Below, one piece after another: positions 7,935 to 16,498 of a stretch of DNA of 64,000 nt. Numbering within the stretch: the first letter of the stretch is position 1; each line of letters begins with the position of its first letter. The DNA is from DASXKD01 sp963806145 (GTDB lineage: Bacteria > Actinomycetota > Actinomycetes > Streptosporangiales > Streptosporangiaceae): assembly GCA_963806145.1 (NCBI GenBank), contig CAWDXD010000049.1, positions 36,551 to 100,550 on the forward strand, given 5' to 3'. The notes under the pieces were generated by a model. The model was given only the letters and a program-made list of their open reading frames with translations. It did no database searches and was not told the DNA's origin. The position numbers were made by a program, and so were the translations under genes.

Positions 7935-9368
7935 ATGGCCAACTCCCCCCAGGCCCTGCGGCGCGGCCAGCTCGGCCTGTTCGGCGTGATCATGCCCGGG
8001 CTGGCACAGGTGGCACCGGCATTCAACCTGTTCTTCACCACCGGCATCATGGTCGCCCTGGCGGGCGCGTCCGCGCCGCTGATCTTCCTGATCTCCATGG
8101 TCGGGATGGGCGCCACGGCGAGCAGCCTGGCCCAGTTCGCCGGCGTCTACCCGAGCGCCGGGTCATTCATCACCTACATCACCAAGGCGATCGGCGCGAA
8201 GGTCGGGGTGGCCATCGGCGTGATCACGATCCTCGGCTACATCATCGCGTTCGGCGGCATCTACATCTTCGTCGGCCAGTACATCGTGCAGAACGTGCTC
8301 GGCGACCCGCACATCTGGGGCATCACCCAGATCGTCACGATCCTCTACGGCGCGCTCGTGGTCGCGCCGGTGATCGTGGGCCTGAAGTTCGGCGTCCGGG
8401 TCACGGTCGTGCTGTATGTGTTCGAGGTGGTGCTGCTGCTCGCGCTCAGCCTGACGATCCTGGCCAGGGGCGGGGCCAACGGCCTGTCCGCGACGCCGTT
8501 CCACTGGCCGGGCGGCTCCAAGGACGTGCTGCTCGCGTTCAGCCTGGCGGTCCTGGCGTTCGGCGGGTTCGAGGCGGCGGCCCCGCTGGCCGAAGAGACC
8601 CGCAACCCGCGGCGCAATGTCCCGATGGCGGTCGTCGGCGCGGTCATTATCAGCGGCATCATCTACGTGATCGGCTCCTACGCCCTGGTCATCGCGTTCG
8701 GCGTGGGGCGTGCCGACGCGCTGGCCGCCGACCCGAACCCGTTCCACACCGCGGCGCACGCGTTCATCCCGTTCGTCGCCCCGCTGATCACCTGGGTCTT
8801 CCTGTCCAGCGTGACGAGTTCCTATGTGGCGGCCAACACCCAGACATCCCGGGTGATCTTCGCGGGTGCCCGGGGCGGGCTGTGGACCCGCGCGCTGGCC
8901 GGGGTGACCCCCAGGTTCCGTACCCCGGCGGCGGCCGCGATCGCCTTCGTCGCGCCGAGCATCCTGATCGGTGTTGTCTCGACGGCCTTCACCGACCCTG
9001 GTACCGCGTCCGGCTTCCTCGGCACCTACGGGATCCTCGGGCTGATCATCATGTACCTGGTCGCGAACGTCGCGCTGATCGTGGAATGGGTCAAGTTCCG
9101 CCGCCACGGCATCCACAAGAACGCCTGGCTGTGGGTGGTCACCCCGATCGTCGGCGTCGCGGTGCTGGCCATCCCGATCTGGGGTGACCTGCGCCCCGGC
9201 CAGCCCAGCCCGTTCAACGCGCTGCCCTGGCTGACCCTGGCCCTGATCGCCGTGGGCGTGATCTACGCGGTCGTCCTCGGCATCATCCGCCCGGACGCCC
9301 TGGAACGGGCCCCAGCCCTGCTCGAGGGAGAAGAGAGCCTAGAAACGGATCCAATGCCTGCCGGTTAG
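7935..9368 (+). CDS. APC-family amino acid/polyamine permease
   Basis: A 477-residue inner-membrane transporter with about 12 hydrophobic segments, starting with LGLFGVIMPGLAQVAPAFN (TM1, the unwound substrate-binding helix of the APC fold) and including FSLAVLAFGGFEAAAPLAEE (TM6 region), which carries the family G-G-F-E signature. Its role is proton-coupled uptake of an amino acid or amine. Start ATG 7935 lies 2 nt after the stop of the hydrolase, with GGAAGGGG as SD; the frame is open much further upstream but that is shadow. It is the last gene of the deacylase operon, so its substrate is probably the acylated or free amino compound handled by that operon. Confidence 0.9.
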   Translation: MANSPQALRRGQLGLFGVIMPGLAQVAPAFNLFFTTGIMVALAGASAPLIFLISMVGMGATASSLAQFAGVYPSAGSFITYITKAIGAKVGVAIGVITILGYIIAFGGIYIFVGQYIVQNVLGDPHIWGITQIVTILYGALVVAPVIVGLKFGVRVTVVLYVFEVVLLLALSLTILARGGANGLSATPFHWPGGSKDVLLAFSLAVLAFGGFEAAAPLAEETRNPRRNVPMAVVGAVIISGIIYVIGSYALVIAFGVGRADALAADPNPFHTAAHAFIPFVAPLITWVFLSSVTSSYVAANTQTSRVIFAGARGGLWTRALAGVTPRFRTPAAAAIAFVAPSILIGVVSTAFTDPGTASGFLGTYGILGLIIMYLVANVALIVEWVKFRRHGIHKNAWLWVVTPIVGVAVLAIPIWGDLRPGQPSPFNALPWLTLALIAVGVIYAVVLGIIRPDALERAPALLEGEESLETDPMPAG

Positions 9369-9499
9369 CTGGCGGTACAGGCAGCGGAGCAATGGGGGTG
9401 CGGGCAACGGCAGACTGGCACCCGGCACAACGCCGGAGTTCTGTCCGCGCACAGATGAGCCTCCGGACGGCATTCCCCTGCACCGCCAAGCCTCCCGGG

Positions 9500-10351
9500 T
9501 TAGTTAGCGGGGGGGCGCATGGTGAGGACCATGGTCCCGGTGAAGATCTCTTCGTTGATGATGTAGGCGAACCCGAGGATAAACAGCACGGCCAGCGGAA
9601 GCACGGCGAGGTACACCAGTCGTTGCCGTCCGGCGGCCCGCTGCTCGGCGATCCAGCGCCGCACGGGCGGCAGCCGGAGAACGATCAGCGGGATGCTGAT
9701 CGCAAGAGCCTGGTAGAAGCGCTGGTGCATGATCGGGTTGCCGTCGCCCTCCGGGCCGCCGAACGGCGTGAACCCGTCCAGCAGCAGCAGGTGCAGGACC
9801 ACCAGCCCCCAGATGACGTACGTCATCCGCTGCAACCGCTTCCAGTATCTCCCCAGCTTCCGCTGCGCGGGGGTGTTGGCCGTGGCCAGCAGCGGCAGCG
9901 CCAGCAGGATGATGAACAGCCCGACGACGAGGAAGGAGTGCCCGGCAACCCGCCCGATCACGCCGCCGGCGAAGTCGCCGGTGATGGACGCGGTGATCGT
10001 ATCCGCGATGCCGATGACCGCGAACATGATGCCGTACCAGCGCCGGAGTGGAGCGATCCAGTGCTGGCCGGTCAGCGTGATCAACGGGGTGATCGAGATG
10101 GCCAGGAAGAAGCAGATCTCCCCGCCGGTACCCAGCACATCGGCCTCGGTGTTGGTCAGCACATCCTTGGCGTTCAGGGACAGCCAGCCCCGCAGGATGA
10201 AAAACAGCGGGATGAAGGCGGGGAGGCGCAGCAGGATGAGCGCCAGCGACCGCTTCCGGATGGTTCCGGCCGAGAAGACGATTTGCTCGGACAACCAGGA
10301 CTCAGTGGCCGGGCTGCTGGCGGGCCGGCGGTCCGTGGCGGTTCTGGCCAT
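9500..10351 (-). CDS. Ferric-reductase-like transmembrane protein
   Basis: A 283-residue membrane protein with about seven hydrophobic helices: ALILLRLPAFIPLFFILRGW, a second holding FFLAISITPLITL, and later VIWGLVVLHLLLLDG near residue 190. The layout, with a His near the start of one helix pair (AGHSFLVVGLF) and VLHLLLL in the next, resembles the heme-binding core of ferric-reductase-like domains (MsrQ/YedZ type). No FAD/NAD domain is attached. A partner catalytic subunit is not visible next door. Start ATG 10351 is preferred because GAGAG lies upstream; an in-frame alternative sits at 10396. Function remains a guess beyond a membrane electron-transfer or heme protein. Confidence 0.6.
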   Translation of the reverse strand: MARTATDRRPASSPATESWLSEQIVFSAGTIRKRSLALILLRLPAFIPLFFILRGWLSLNAKDVLTNTEADVLGTGGEICFFLAISITPLITLTGQHWIAPLRRWYGIMFAVIGIADTITASITGDFAGGVIGRVAGHSFLVVGLFIILLALPLLATANTPAQRKLGRYWKRLQRMTYVIWGLVVLHLLLLDGFTPFGGPEGDGNPIMHQRFYQALAISIPLIVLRLPPVRRWIAEQRAAGRQRLVYLAVLPLAVLFILGFAYIINEEIFTGTMVLTMRPPAN

Positions 10352-10410
10352 CTGTGGCTCTCTTTCGATCTGGTCGAGCGGTAACCGGTCAGGCAACCCG
10401 GAGGGCCGGC

Positions 10411-12504
10411 CTAGCCGGACTTGCCTGGCTTGGGGCTCTGCTGGCCGTGGGGCTGCTTGCTCCGGGACTGCTTGCTCTGGCGCTGCTTGCCTTGGGACTT
10501 CTTGGCCCGGGACTTACGCCCCTTGGCCTTCGCGCCCTGTCCGTGTGCCTTCGCCGTGGCGCCCGGCGTTGCTGCAGGCGCCTGGTGGTGCGCTCCTGGA
10601 GCGCCCGGCTGGCCTGGCCCCTGGTCCTCCTTAGGGCCGGTGAGCGAAGCGCCGGCACCGTTCGCCCGGAAGACGAAGAACGGCACTCCGTGCAGCGCCA
10701 TCTCCGCGGATCCGGCGGCAACTCCGACTACGAAGACGGCGGCGAAAGCCGCCACCATCTTGTGCATGGCGCTGACCTGCCGGCCCTTTGCACTGGTACC
10801 GGGCTTGCCAGAGGTACCGGGCTTGCCGGTTGATTTGGTGCCCGGCCTGGTTCCGCGCTTGACGCCGGGCCCGGCGCCTGGCTCGGCTGACGGCTTGCTG
10901 TCCAGCTTGGCGTCCGGCTCGGCCGCCGGCTGGGCAGGCGCGGCAGGGATCCGCGGGCCAGCCTGCCGGGGCGGGGACACGGCAGGCTGACCCGGGCTTG
11001 TGAGATTTTCCGTGACGTACGTGGCCACCCTGCTGAGCTCATCCGACATCGCCAGGACGGTGGCCCGTAGCTCAGCGATCTCCCGTTCGGCGGCTTCGCG
11101 GATCGTAGCGGCCTGGGCAGCGGCCTGCTGCTTGATCTCCACGGCTTCGCGTTCGGCGGCTTCGCGAATCGGGGCGGCCTCGACGGCGGCCCGCTGCTTG
11201 ATCCCAGCGGCTTCCTGCTCCGCCGCTGCACGGATGGCGGCGGCCTGGGAGGCGGACTCCTGCCGGATCGCGGCCGCCTGCTGGTCTGCGTCGGCAAGGA
11301 CCCGCTCCGCCAGCCGGACCGAGTCGGCGCGGGCGTATTCCGCGGTGTCCCAGGAAACGGGGCCTGGCTGTCCGGTCGTGCCTGGCCCGGGCAACTGGAG
11401 CACGCCGCCGCCGTGGGCGCCGGCGCCGGGTGCCCGGCCGGGGTCCGCGCCCGGTGTCTCGGTGAGCATGACCTGGAGGCGCCCGTCGCCGAAGTCCAGG
11501 TCGTAGTAGGTCTGCGGGATTGGGCCGGTGGTCCTGGCCAGCTGCGCCGACCATCGCTGCGGCGTCTCCCCCGCGGAGCCGGCGGCCCCGGAGTAGCAGG
11601 CGGCCCCGGAGTGGTCGGCGGCCCCGGAGTAGCCGGCCGGGACGCGGACGTGCCGGCCGCGCGCCGGTGGTACCTGGGCCACCGGCTGGCCCGGGTCATG
11701 GTGCACCGCTGGGGCCGGCTCCAGCCCGTCCCGCTGCGGCAGGCCGGTCCCGCCCCCGGGAAGCGGCCCGTCCGGGCCTGCCCAGCCACTGCCGGGGGCG
11801 GAGGCCGGCCAGCTTGGGTAGTCATCGCCGGTCAGCGGCCTGCCGATGTCGTTAGCGGGCCAGCTCGGGTGATCCGGGGTGAGCGGGCGGCCCGGGCTGT
11901 TGGCGGGCCAGCTCGGGTGATCGGGATAGGGCCAGTCCTGGCTGCCGCTGCCGGTGGCCCGGCCGTAGCCGACGGCGGCGCCGACCGGCGGTCCGGGGTC
12001 GCTCGCTGGCCAGCTCGGATGGTCGGCGTAAGGCCAGCCCGGGCCGCGCGCACCGGCAGCGGCATCGCCGGGGCCGCCGGCGCCGCCGGGGGTGTCCGCG
12101 GCCAGGCTGCGGACCCAGTCGCTGCCGGGACCGGCCTGGATGGCGTGGGCCGGCCTGCGGCGGCTGCCACCGGGCCGGCGGCGCCTGCGCAGCACCAGGC
12201 CCAGCCCGGCGACCGCGAAGACAAGCAGCGCACCGCCGATCACGGTTTCCGCGATCGTGCCGGGCCCATAGCCCGCGCTCGCCGCCGCGGGGCTGGCGGG
12301 CACCTGGGCCTGTGCGGCGGCCAGGGCCGGCCCGGCCGCCACGAGCGTGAGGGCCACGGCGGCCACGGTGGCCGCTGCGGTCACCGCCGGGACTTTGGCC
12401 GCCGTGGCAGCACCTCGCATGGACGGCCGCGGCGCGCGCCGGATTCTCCCGCTGCCTGTCATCGTGCCTGTCGGCGCACCGGACCTTCCCCGAGTTCCGG
12501 CCAT
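10411..12504 (-). CDS. Large low-complexity membrane protein with repeat, coiled coil and basic tail
   Basis: A 697-residue protein of unknown function. Visible parts are: a signal-like hydrophobic stretch (about 35-65); a TM helix (about 83-107, ending in RRRRR); four imperfect DHPSWPAN-type repeats (about 155-240); a disordered Gly/Pro region; and an alanine-rich coiled coil (about 405-500) of repeating QAAAIR/EAAEREA units. A second TM helix follows (MVAAFAAVFVVGVAAGSAEMAL, about 595-620), then a tail packed with Lys/Gln/Ser. The architecture suggests an envelope-spanning or cell-division-associated scaffold, but no family is recognised. The start is uncertain, with in-frame ATG codons at 12504, 12462 and 12420. 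Confidence 0.62.
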   Translation of the reverse strand: MAGTRGRSGAPTGTMTGSGRIRRAPRPSMRGAATAAKVPAVTAAATVAAVALTLVAAGPALAAAQAQVPASPAAASAGYGPGTIAETVIGGALLVFAVAGLGLVLRRRRRPGGSRRRPAHAIQAGPGSDWVRSLAADTPGGAGGPGDAAAGARGPGWPYADHPSWPASDPGPPVGAAVGYGRATGSGSQDWPYPDHPSWPANSPGRPLTPDHPSWPANDIGRPLTGDDYPSWPASAPGSGWAGPDGPLPGGGTGLPQRDGLEPAPAVHHDPGQPVAQVPPARGRHVRVPAGYSGAADHSGAACYSGAAGSAGETPQRWSAQLARTTGPIPQTYYDLDFGDGRLQVMLTETPGADPGRAPGAGAHGGGVLQLPGPGTTGQPGPVSWDTAEYARADSVRLAERVLADADQQAAAIRQESASQAAAIRAAAEQEAAGIKQRAAVEAAPIREAAEREAVEIKQQAAAQAATIREAAEREIAELRATVLAMSDELSRVATYVTENLTSPGQPAVSPPRQAGPRIPAAPAQPAAEPDAKLDSKPSAEPGAGPGVKRGTRPGTKSTGKPGTSGKPGTSAKGRQVSAMHKMVAAFAAVFVVGVAAGSAEMALHGVPFFVFRANGAGASLTGPKEDQGPGQPGAPGAHHQAPAATPGATAKAHGQGAKAKGRKSRAKKSQGKQRQSKQSRSKQPHGQQSPKPGKSG
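11795..12040 (-). repeat. Degenerate in-frame repeats coding DHPSWPAN-type units
   Basis: Four imperfect copies of a unit coding (D)HPSWPA(N/S)xxGxPLT lie inside the large low-complexity membrane protein. On the + strand the shared core reads GGGCCAGCTCGGGTGATC and variants. Copy number may vary between strains. Confidence 0.6.
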
Positions 12505-12708
12505 AACCTGGCTGCTGGCCAGGGCACCTGGACCGATGCCGTCGATGGCCCAGCCTCAGGCCCCTGATGCGTAGCGACCACTATGGCCTCCAGCGGGAAG
12601 AAGCACACCGGGACCATGCCCTGATCCCTGGCGAGGCGGGGATCGCACTCGATCCTCGCCTCGGCGGCAGACTAGGGCACCGCGCCAGCGCCGGGACAGG
12701 GACGAATA

Positions 12709-12738
12709 CCCCTCAGGGGACGGGAAACCCCTAAGGGG
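12709..12738. promoter_or_regulatory. Two CCCCTNAGGGG palindromes
   Basis: CCCCTCAGGGG (12709-12719) and CCCCTAAGGGG (12728-12738) have centres 19 bp apart, about two helical turns. They could be paired operator half-turn sites; the first, preceded by ATA, faintly resembles CsoR-type ATACCCC-GGGG sites. They could equally be small hairpins of a terminator cluster, because a third stem-loop follows immediately. Confidence 0.4.
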
Positions 12739-12743
12739 CCCAA

Positions 12744-12764
12744 GCCTTTTCCTGCGGAAAGGGC
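12744..12764 (-). terminator. Stem-loop downstream of the sedolisin gene
   Basis: A 9-bp stem with one G-T pair and a 3-nt loop (GCCCTTTCC-GCA-GGAAAAGGC on the minus strand), 54 bp past the stop of the S53 protease. There is no U-tract, as is common for actinobacterial terminators. Confidence 0.4.
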
Positions 12765-12817
12765 GGCCTTGCGGCTGCCCGCGTCAGCCTTCGGTTGCGC
12801 CGGTGCGGGCGAGCGCG

Positions 12818-14554
12818 TCAGTTGCTGGTGAAGCCCGCCGTCTCGGTCAGCAGCATGCTGGACAGGCTGACCGTGTGCTGCCCCGGGGACAGCTTGAGCA
12901 GCGACGGGTCGATCATGTAGGTGACGTCGCCCAGGGTGTTGGCGGTGAGCGTCGCGACGGTGTGGCCGTCGATCGCGAAGCTCACCGGGTGCCCGGGCAG
13001 GAAGTTCGACGCGAGCAGGTAGGAGGTACCGCCCGGCCGGATGTGGGTGGCCGAGAGCTGGACGCTGTGCTGCAGCCCGGTCAGCTCGGCCAGCGCCTGG
13101 GCGCGGACCGCCTGGTCCTGGTGACTCGCCGCGGTCGCGGCGGCCAGGCTCGGCACGAACTTGGCCGCGTTGATCGTGCCCCAGCCGCTGGCCACGTCGA
13201 AGCCCTTGGCCGCGGTGAACCCCGGGACGATGACGGTCTTGCCGTCCGGGGTGGTCACCGAGTTGTCGCCCTTGACGACGTCGGCCAGGCCGGCCTGCGT
13301 CCCCTGGGGCCCGAGCACCTGGTACAGCGCCGGGTTGATGGGCCCGACGTCGGCCTTGTTGGCCTGGGTGGCCAGGGCCAGCACGCCGGCCATCAGCGGC
13401 GCCGCCTCGGACGTGCCGTCCTGGGAGTCCAGCGTGATGTCCGGCACCGACCTCATCGGGCTGCGGGTGATGGCCGCGACACCGTTCTGGTAGGAGGGGC
13501 GGGGGAACACCGAGGAATACCCGGCACCCTCGGCGAACGCGCCGCCGACGTGCCAGATGGGGTCGGGGCCGAGCCGCATCCCGGTCGTGGGGCTGAGGTT
13601 CGGCACGGTGCCGCCGACCGCGGTGACCCACGGCGAGTCGTCCCAGGCCGCCGTGTCCGGCGTCGCCGAGGTGTTCTGGCACTGCCCGTTGGCGACGGCC
13701 AGGTTCTGCACGACGCCGCAGTCGCCGGTGGCGACAAGAACCGGGACGCCCGCGGCGGCGGCGGTCAGCTCGGCGGCGTTCTGTGAGGTGATCTGGGCCG
13801 GGCCGGCGGTGTAGGTGGTCTCCCCGGTGCCGTCACTGATCGACATCACGTCGGCCAGGTGATGGCCGGAGATGAACTCCACGCCCTTCATGATCTCCGG
13901 CATCGCCACGTTTTCCTCCGGGGGACCGGTCACCTCGGTGTCGGCGGGGGTAGCCGAGATGATGATCTTCGCGTAGGGGGCGACCAGGTGCGCGGCTATC
14001 ACGTCGAGGGCCAGTTCACCCTTCCACGCGTTGCACGAACCGTAGCTCTGCAGCTTGACCATCCCGGCCGGGCACTTGGCCGGCAGCGGGCCCGCCGGGT
14101 AGATCGTCTGGATCTGCGGGTTCGGCAGCCCGAAGACCTTGTCGAACCCGGCAACCTGCCGGTTGATGTCCAGGAAGTGCCAGCCTTCCATCACCGCGAT
14201 GGTGGTGCCGGCCCCGTCGATGCCCTTGCGCCACAGGGCGCCGATGTTGTAGTCGAAGATGTCCGTCGGTCCCGGGATGAACGAGTTGTACTTCGCGAAG
14301 TTCTTCTTCATCTTGGCCAGCACCGCGGTGAGCACCTTGATCTGGTCCTGCTTCGACGGCAGGCCACCGGTGGCCGCCGGTGCCGCGGGGGCCGAGGTGC
14401 TCGTGCCGGGGATCGGAGCGCCGGTGATCCTGGCCCGCAGCGGTTGCCCGCCGCCTGGGCCGGCCACACCCGCCTGGGCCGATGACAGGCCTAGCGCCGC
14501 CATCAGCGCGACAGCCGTCACCGGAAGGGCTCGCCTCAGTAGTGCGCTGCGCAT
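12818..14554 (-). CDS. Secreted S53 (sedolisin/kumamolisin) family serine-carboxyl peptidase
   Basis: A 578-residue exported acid protease. The Sec signal peptide RRALPVTAVALMAALGLSSAQAG spans residues 7-29 (each half shown in the gene start). Catalytic residues fit sedolisins: KGELALDVIAAH gives Glu180 and Asp184, ATGDCG gives the oxyanion Asp278, and DGTSEAAPLMAG gives nucleophile Ser382. The usual long Pro-kuma activation domain is missing: only about 70 residues of low-complexity linker separate the signal from the catalytic domain. After residue about 470 there is a C-terminal Ig-like or beta domain (HIRPGGTSYLLASNFLPG). ATG 14554 is chosen for its SD GGAGGAGC and signal peptide, discarding 68 upstream codons. 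Expected to act outside the cell at low pH. Confidence 0.85.
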   Translation of the reverse strand: MRSALLRRALPVTAVALMAALGLSSAQAGVAGPGGGQPLRARITGAPIPGTSTSAPAAPAATGGLPSKQDQIKVLTAVLAKMKKNFAKYNSFIPGPTDIFDYNIGALWRKGIDGAGTTIAVMEGWHFLDINRQVAGFDKVFGLPNPQIQTIYPAGPLPAKCPAGMVKLQSYGSCNAWKGELALDVIAAHLVAPYAKIIISATPADTEVTGPPEENVAMPEIMKGVEFISGHHLADVMSISDGTGETTYTAGPAQITSQNAAELTAAAAGVPVLVATGDCGVVQNLAVANGQCQNTSATPDTAAWDDSPWVTAVGGTVPNLSPTTGMRLGPDPIWHVGGAFAEGAGYSSVFPRPSYQNGVAAITRSPMRSVPDITLDSQDGTSEAAPLMAGVLALATQANKADVGPINPALYQVLGPQGTQAGLADVVKGDNSVTTPDGKTVIVPGFTAAKGFDVASGWGTINAAKFVPSLAAATAASHQDQAVRAQALAELTGLQHSVQLSATHIRPGGTSYLLASNFLPGHPVSFAIDGHTVATLTANTLGDVTYMIDPSLLKLSPGQHTVSLSSMLLTETAGFTSN

Positions 14555-14798
14555 GTGCTTTGCTCCTCCGAGCGTCAGTGGGCTGGCGGCCCGCGCCGCC
14601 AGTGACACGCCGTGCCGGGGCCGTTGGCCGCCATAGACCCCACAGACACCTAAACACACCCATCCGTCGCTGGGTGCCGCTCCGGGCCGGCCCCTGTCAG
14701 GCCCGGCAGCCGCTCGGCGCGATGGGCGCACAGCACCCCGCGCCGGCGTTATGTCCAATCCATCCGCCCAGCGCGGAGACGTGCTGCCGGTCGCCGGC

Positions 14799-15986
14799 CT
14801 ACCTGTGGTCGAGCACGGCGCGGACCGCCGCGTTGGTGGCTGCCCGGCTGAGGTCGTCGGAGAACGGGCCGCCGACGTAGGGCACCACCCACACGTGCAG
14901 CATCTGCGCGGTGTACTGGTCCCGCCAGGTCGCTGGGTTGCAGGTGCCCCGCAACTGGACGCCGAACGCGGCGATGGTCGGCCTGCCGTTCTCGCATACG
15001 GTCAGGTGCGAGTGCCAGCGGGTCAGCCCCCCGCCGATCTGCGGCCCGTTGGTGTTGCCGTTCTCGATGAACATGGCGCCGAGCAGGATCGGCGCATGAT
15101 GCGGCACATTGATCGCGTAGACCAGGGAGGACGGGTCCTTCGGGTGGAGGCCCGCGTAGGCGGGGTTGCTGCCGTTGTAGAGCAGGTGCTCCTCGCCGTT
15201 GGTGCGCAGGACGTAGGTGTACCCGGCGGCGAACGCCGCCTGCACGCTCTTGAACCTGGCCAGGCTCGCGTCGGTCGCCTGGATGAGCTGGCCGGCGGCG
15301 ATGACCTGGGCCGCGGTCGCGGGCGCGGTGGAGCCGTACATCCGCATGTCCGGCAGGCCGCCGGTGGTCCCCATGTCGCCCATGCCGGGCGACGCTCCTG
15401 GCGCCGTGGCTGCCTGGGTCGCCATGGCCGCCGCCATGCCCGCGGGGCCCTCGGGGCCGGCCCAGCCCGGTGTCATCACCGCCGTGGTCACGGCGATCAC
15501 CGCGGCGGGGAACGCCGCCAGGCTCGCGATGGCCGCGAAGCCGGTGCGGCGGCGCACCGGCCGGTCGGCGAGCGACGGCCGCCACAGCAGCGCCGCGCAG
15601 CCGGCGATCAGGGCGAGTTCCAGGATGGTGCTCACCACGTCCAGGGCGCCGAACGGCTCGGTGTGGCCCCTGTCCGGGCCGAACGGCAAGCCCGTGGTGC
15701 GAGACGCGAAGTACACGGCGACGATGAACGCGTTCCCGGCGATGCCCAGCCACAGCCACAGCCGCGACGGGCGCCACAGCACCACGGCGGCCCAGATCGC
15801 CTGGGCCCAGGCGATGATGAGGAAGAAGGCCCCGTAAAGAACGTATTCGCTGAAATGCTCGAAGACGACCGCGAAATGGATCGCCGCGGCGCCGGCGGAA
15901 AGGGCGGCCAGGCCGCCGGCAATATAGGGCCTGGCCGTCGCGGGGGTGCTGCGTGCTGTCGTTTCGTCCAGGACAGAGATGCTCAT
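14799..15986 (-). CDS. Multi-pass membrane protein with large C-terminal extracytoplasmic domain
   Basis: A 395-residue protein of unrecognised family. About five TM helices fill residues 20-190 (GGLAALSAGAAAIHFAVV, FFLIIAWAQAIWAAVVLW and others). Next comes a Met/Gly-rich linker (MGDMGTTGGLPDMRMYG, about 220-240) and a soluble domain with several His and one Cys pair (PHHAPILLGAMF, RWHSHLTVCENG, MLHVWVVPYVGGPF). The His/Met-rich character suggests metal or heme binding at the outer face (inference). The start at ATG 15986 is supported only by the hydrophobic onset, since its SD is weak; an upstream in-frame start lies at 16061. No operon partner is evident. Confidence 0.6.
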   Translation of the reverse strand: MSISVLDETTARSTPATARPYIAGGLAALSAGAAAIHFAVVFEHFSEYVLYGAFFLIIAWAQAIWAAVVLWRPSRLWLWLGIAGNAFIVAVYFASRTTGLPFGPDRGHTEPFGALDVVSTILELALIAGCAALLWRPSLADRPVRRRTGFAAIASLAAFPAAVIAVTTAVMTPGWAGPEGPAGMAAAMATQAATAPGASPGMGDMGTTGGLPDMRMYGSTAPATAAQVIAAGQLIQATDASLARFKSVQAAFAAGYTYVLRTNGEEHLLYNGSNPAYAGLHPKDPSSLVYAINVPHHAPILLGAMFIENGNTNGPQIGGGLTRWHSHLTVCENGRPTIAAFGVQLRGTCNPATWRDQYTAQMLHVWVVPYVGGPFSDDLSRAATNAAVRAVLDHR

Positions 15987-16108
15987 ACCAGGCAGGCTAA
16001 TTTCGCCGCCGGTGCCGCCGCATCGGCCGGTGAGCTGATTCGGGTCATCCCTGGTCCGCACCTAGGCCGGCGGTACGCCCCCGGTCGTAGGCCCACCGTA
16101 GGACCGAG

Positions 16109-16498
16109 TCAGTGGGGCAGCGCGTCGAACAGCACCCGGATCCGGTCAATGACGTCCAGCAGGGAGGCCGCGGAGCCTGCCGCGGCGGTGATGCGCCCGA
16201 GCAGCTGGGTGATCCGGGCCCGGTCCGGCCGCGGGTGCTTCGCCTCCACGTCCAGGCGGGCGGCGTCGTCGCTGACCTGCGCTGCGCTCGCGTCGTCCAG
16301 TTCGCTGGCGGCGTCTGCGGCGAGTTGCCGCAACGCGGCTTCGATCTGGGCGAGCGTGTCCTGTCCGCCAGTGACCTGGCTCACCTGCGAAATGTGGGAC
16401 TGCACCCCGGCGGCAACCGGCCCGGTCATCGAGCCGTAGTTCACCACCGATGCACTGCCGTCGCTGCGGGCCTCCGGTGGCTCGGGCGGCTCGGTCAT
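16109..16498 (-). CDS. Small hypothetical protein sharing an NYGxMTGPV motif with its neighbour
   Basis: A 129-residue soluble protein. The N-terminus carries ASVVNYGSMTGPVAAGV (residues 16-32), nearly the same as SVINYGTMTGPVTAS near the C-terminus of the upstream gene product. The rest is alpha-helical (LAQIEAALRQLAADAASEL, then a helix pair ending LFDALPH). The start ATG 16498 overlaps the stop of the zinc-ribbon membrane protein by 4 nt, so the two are translationally coupled. The short NYG-MTGPV segment looks like a small beta-hairpin or association motif; function unknown. Confidence 0.65.
   Translation of the reverse strand: MTEPPEPPEARSDGSASVVNYGSMTGPVAAGVQSHISQVSQVTGGQDTLAQIEAALRQLAADAASELDDASAAQVSDDAARLDVEAKHPRPDRARITQLLGRITAAAGSAASLLDVIDRIRVLFDALPH

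Larger units (their letters stand above)
12505..12817. other. Intergenic region between two minus-strand genes
   Basis: 313 bp with no convincing ORF. It holds three small stem-loops at 12709-12764 (listed separately) and otherwise GC-rich sequence. The upstream (right) part is the 3' flank of the sedolisin gene; the left part is the leader of the large membrane protein. Confidence 0.5.
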
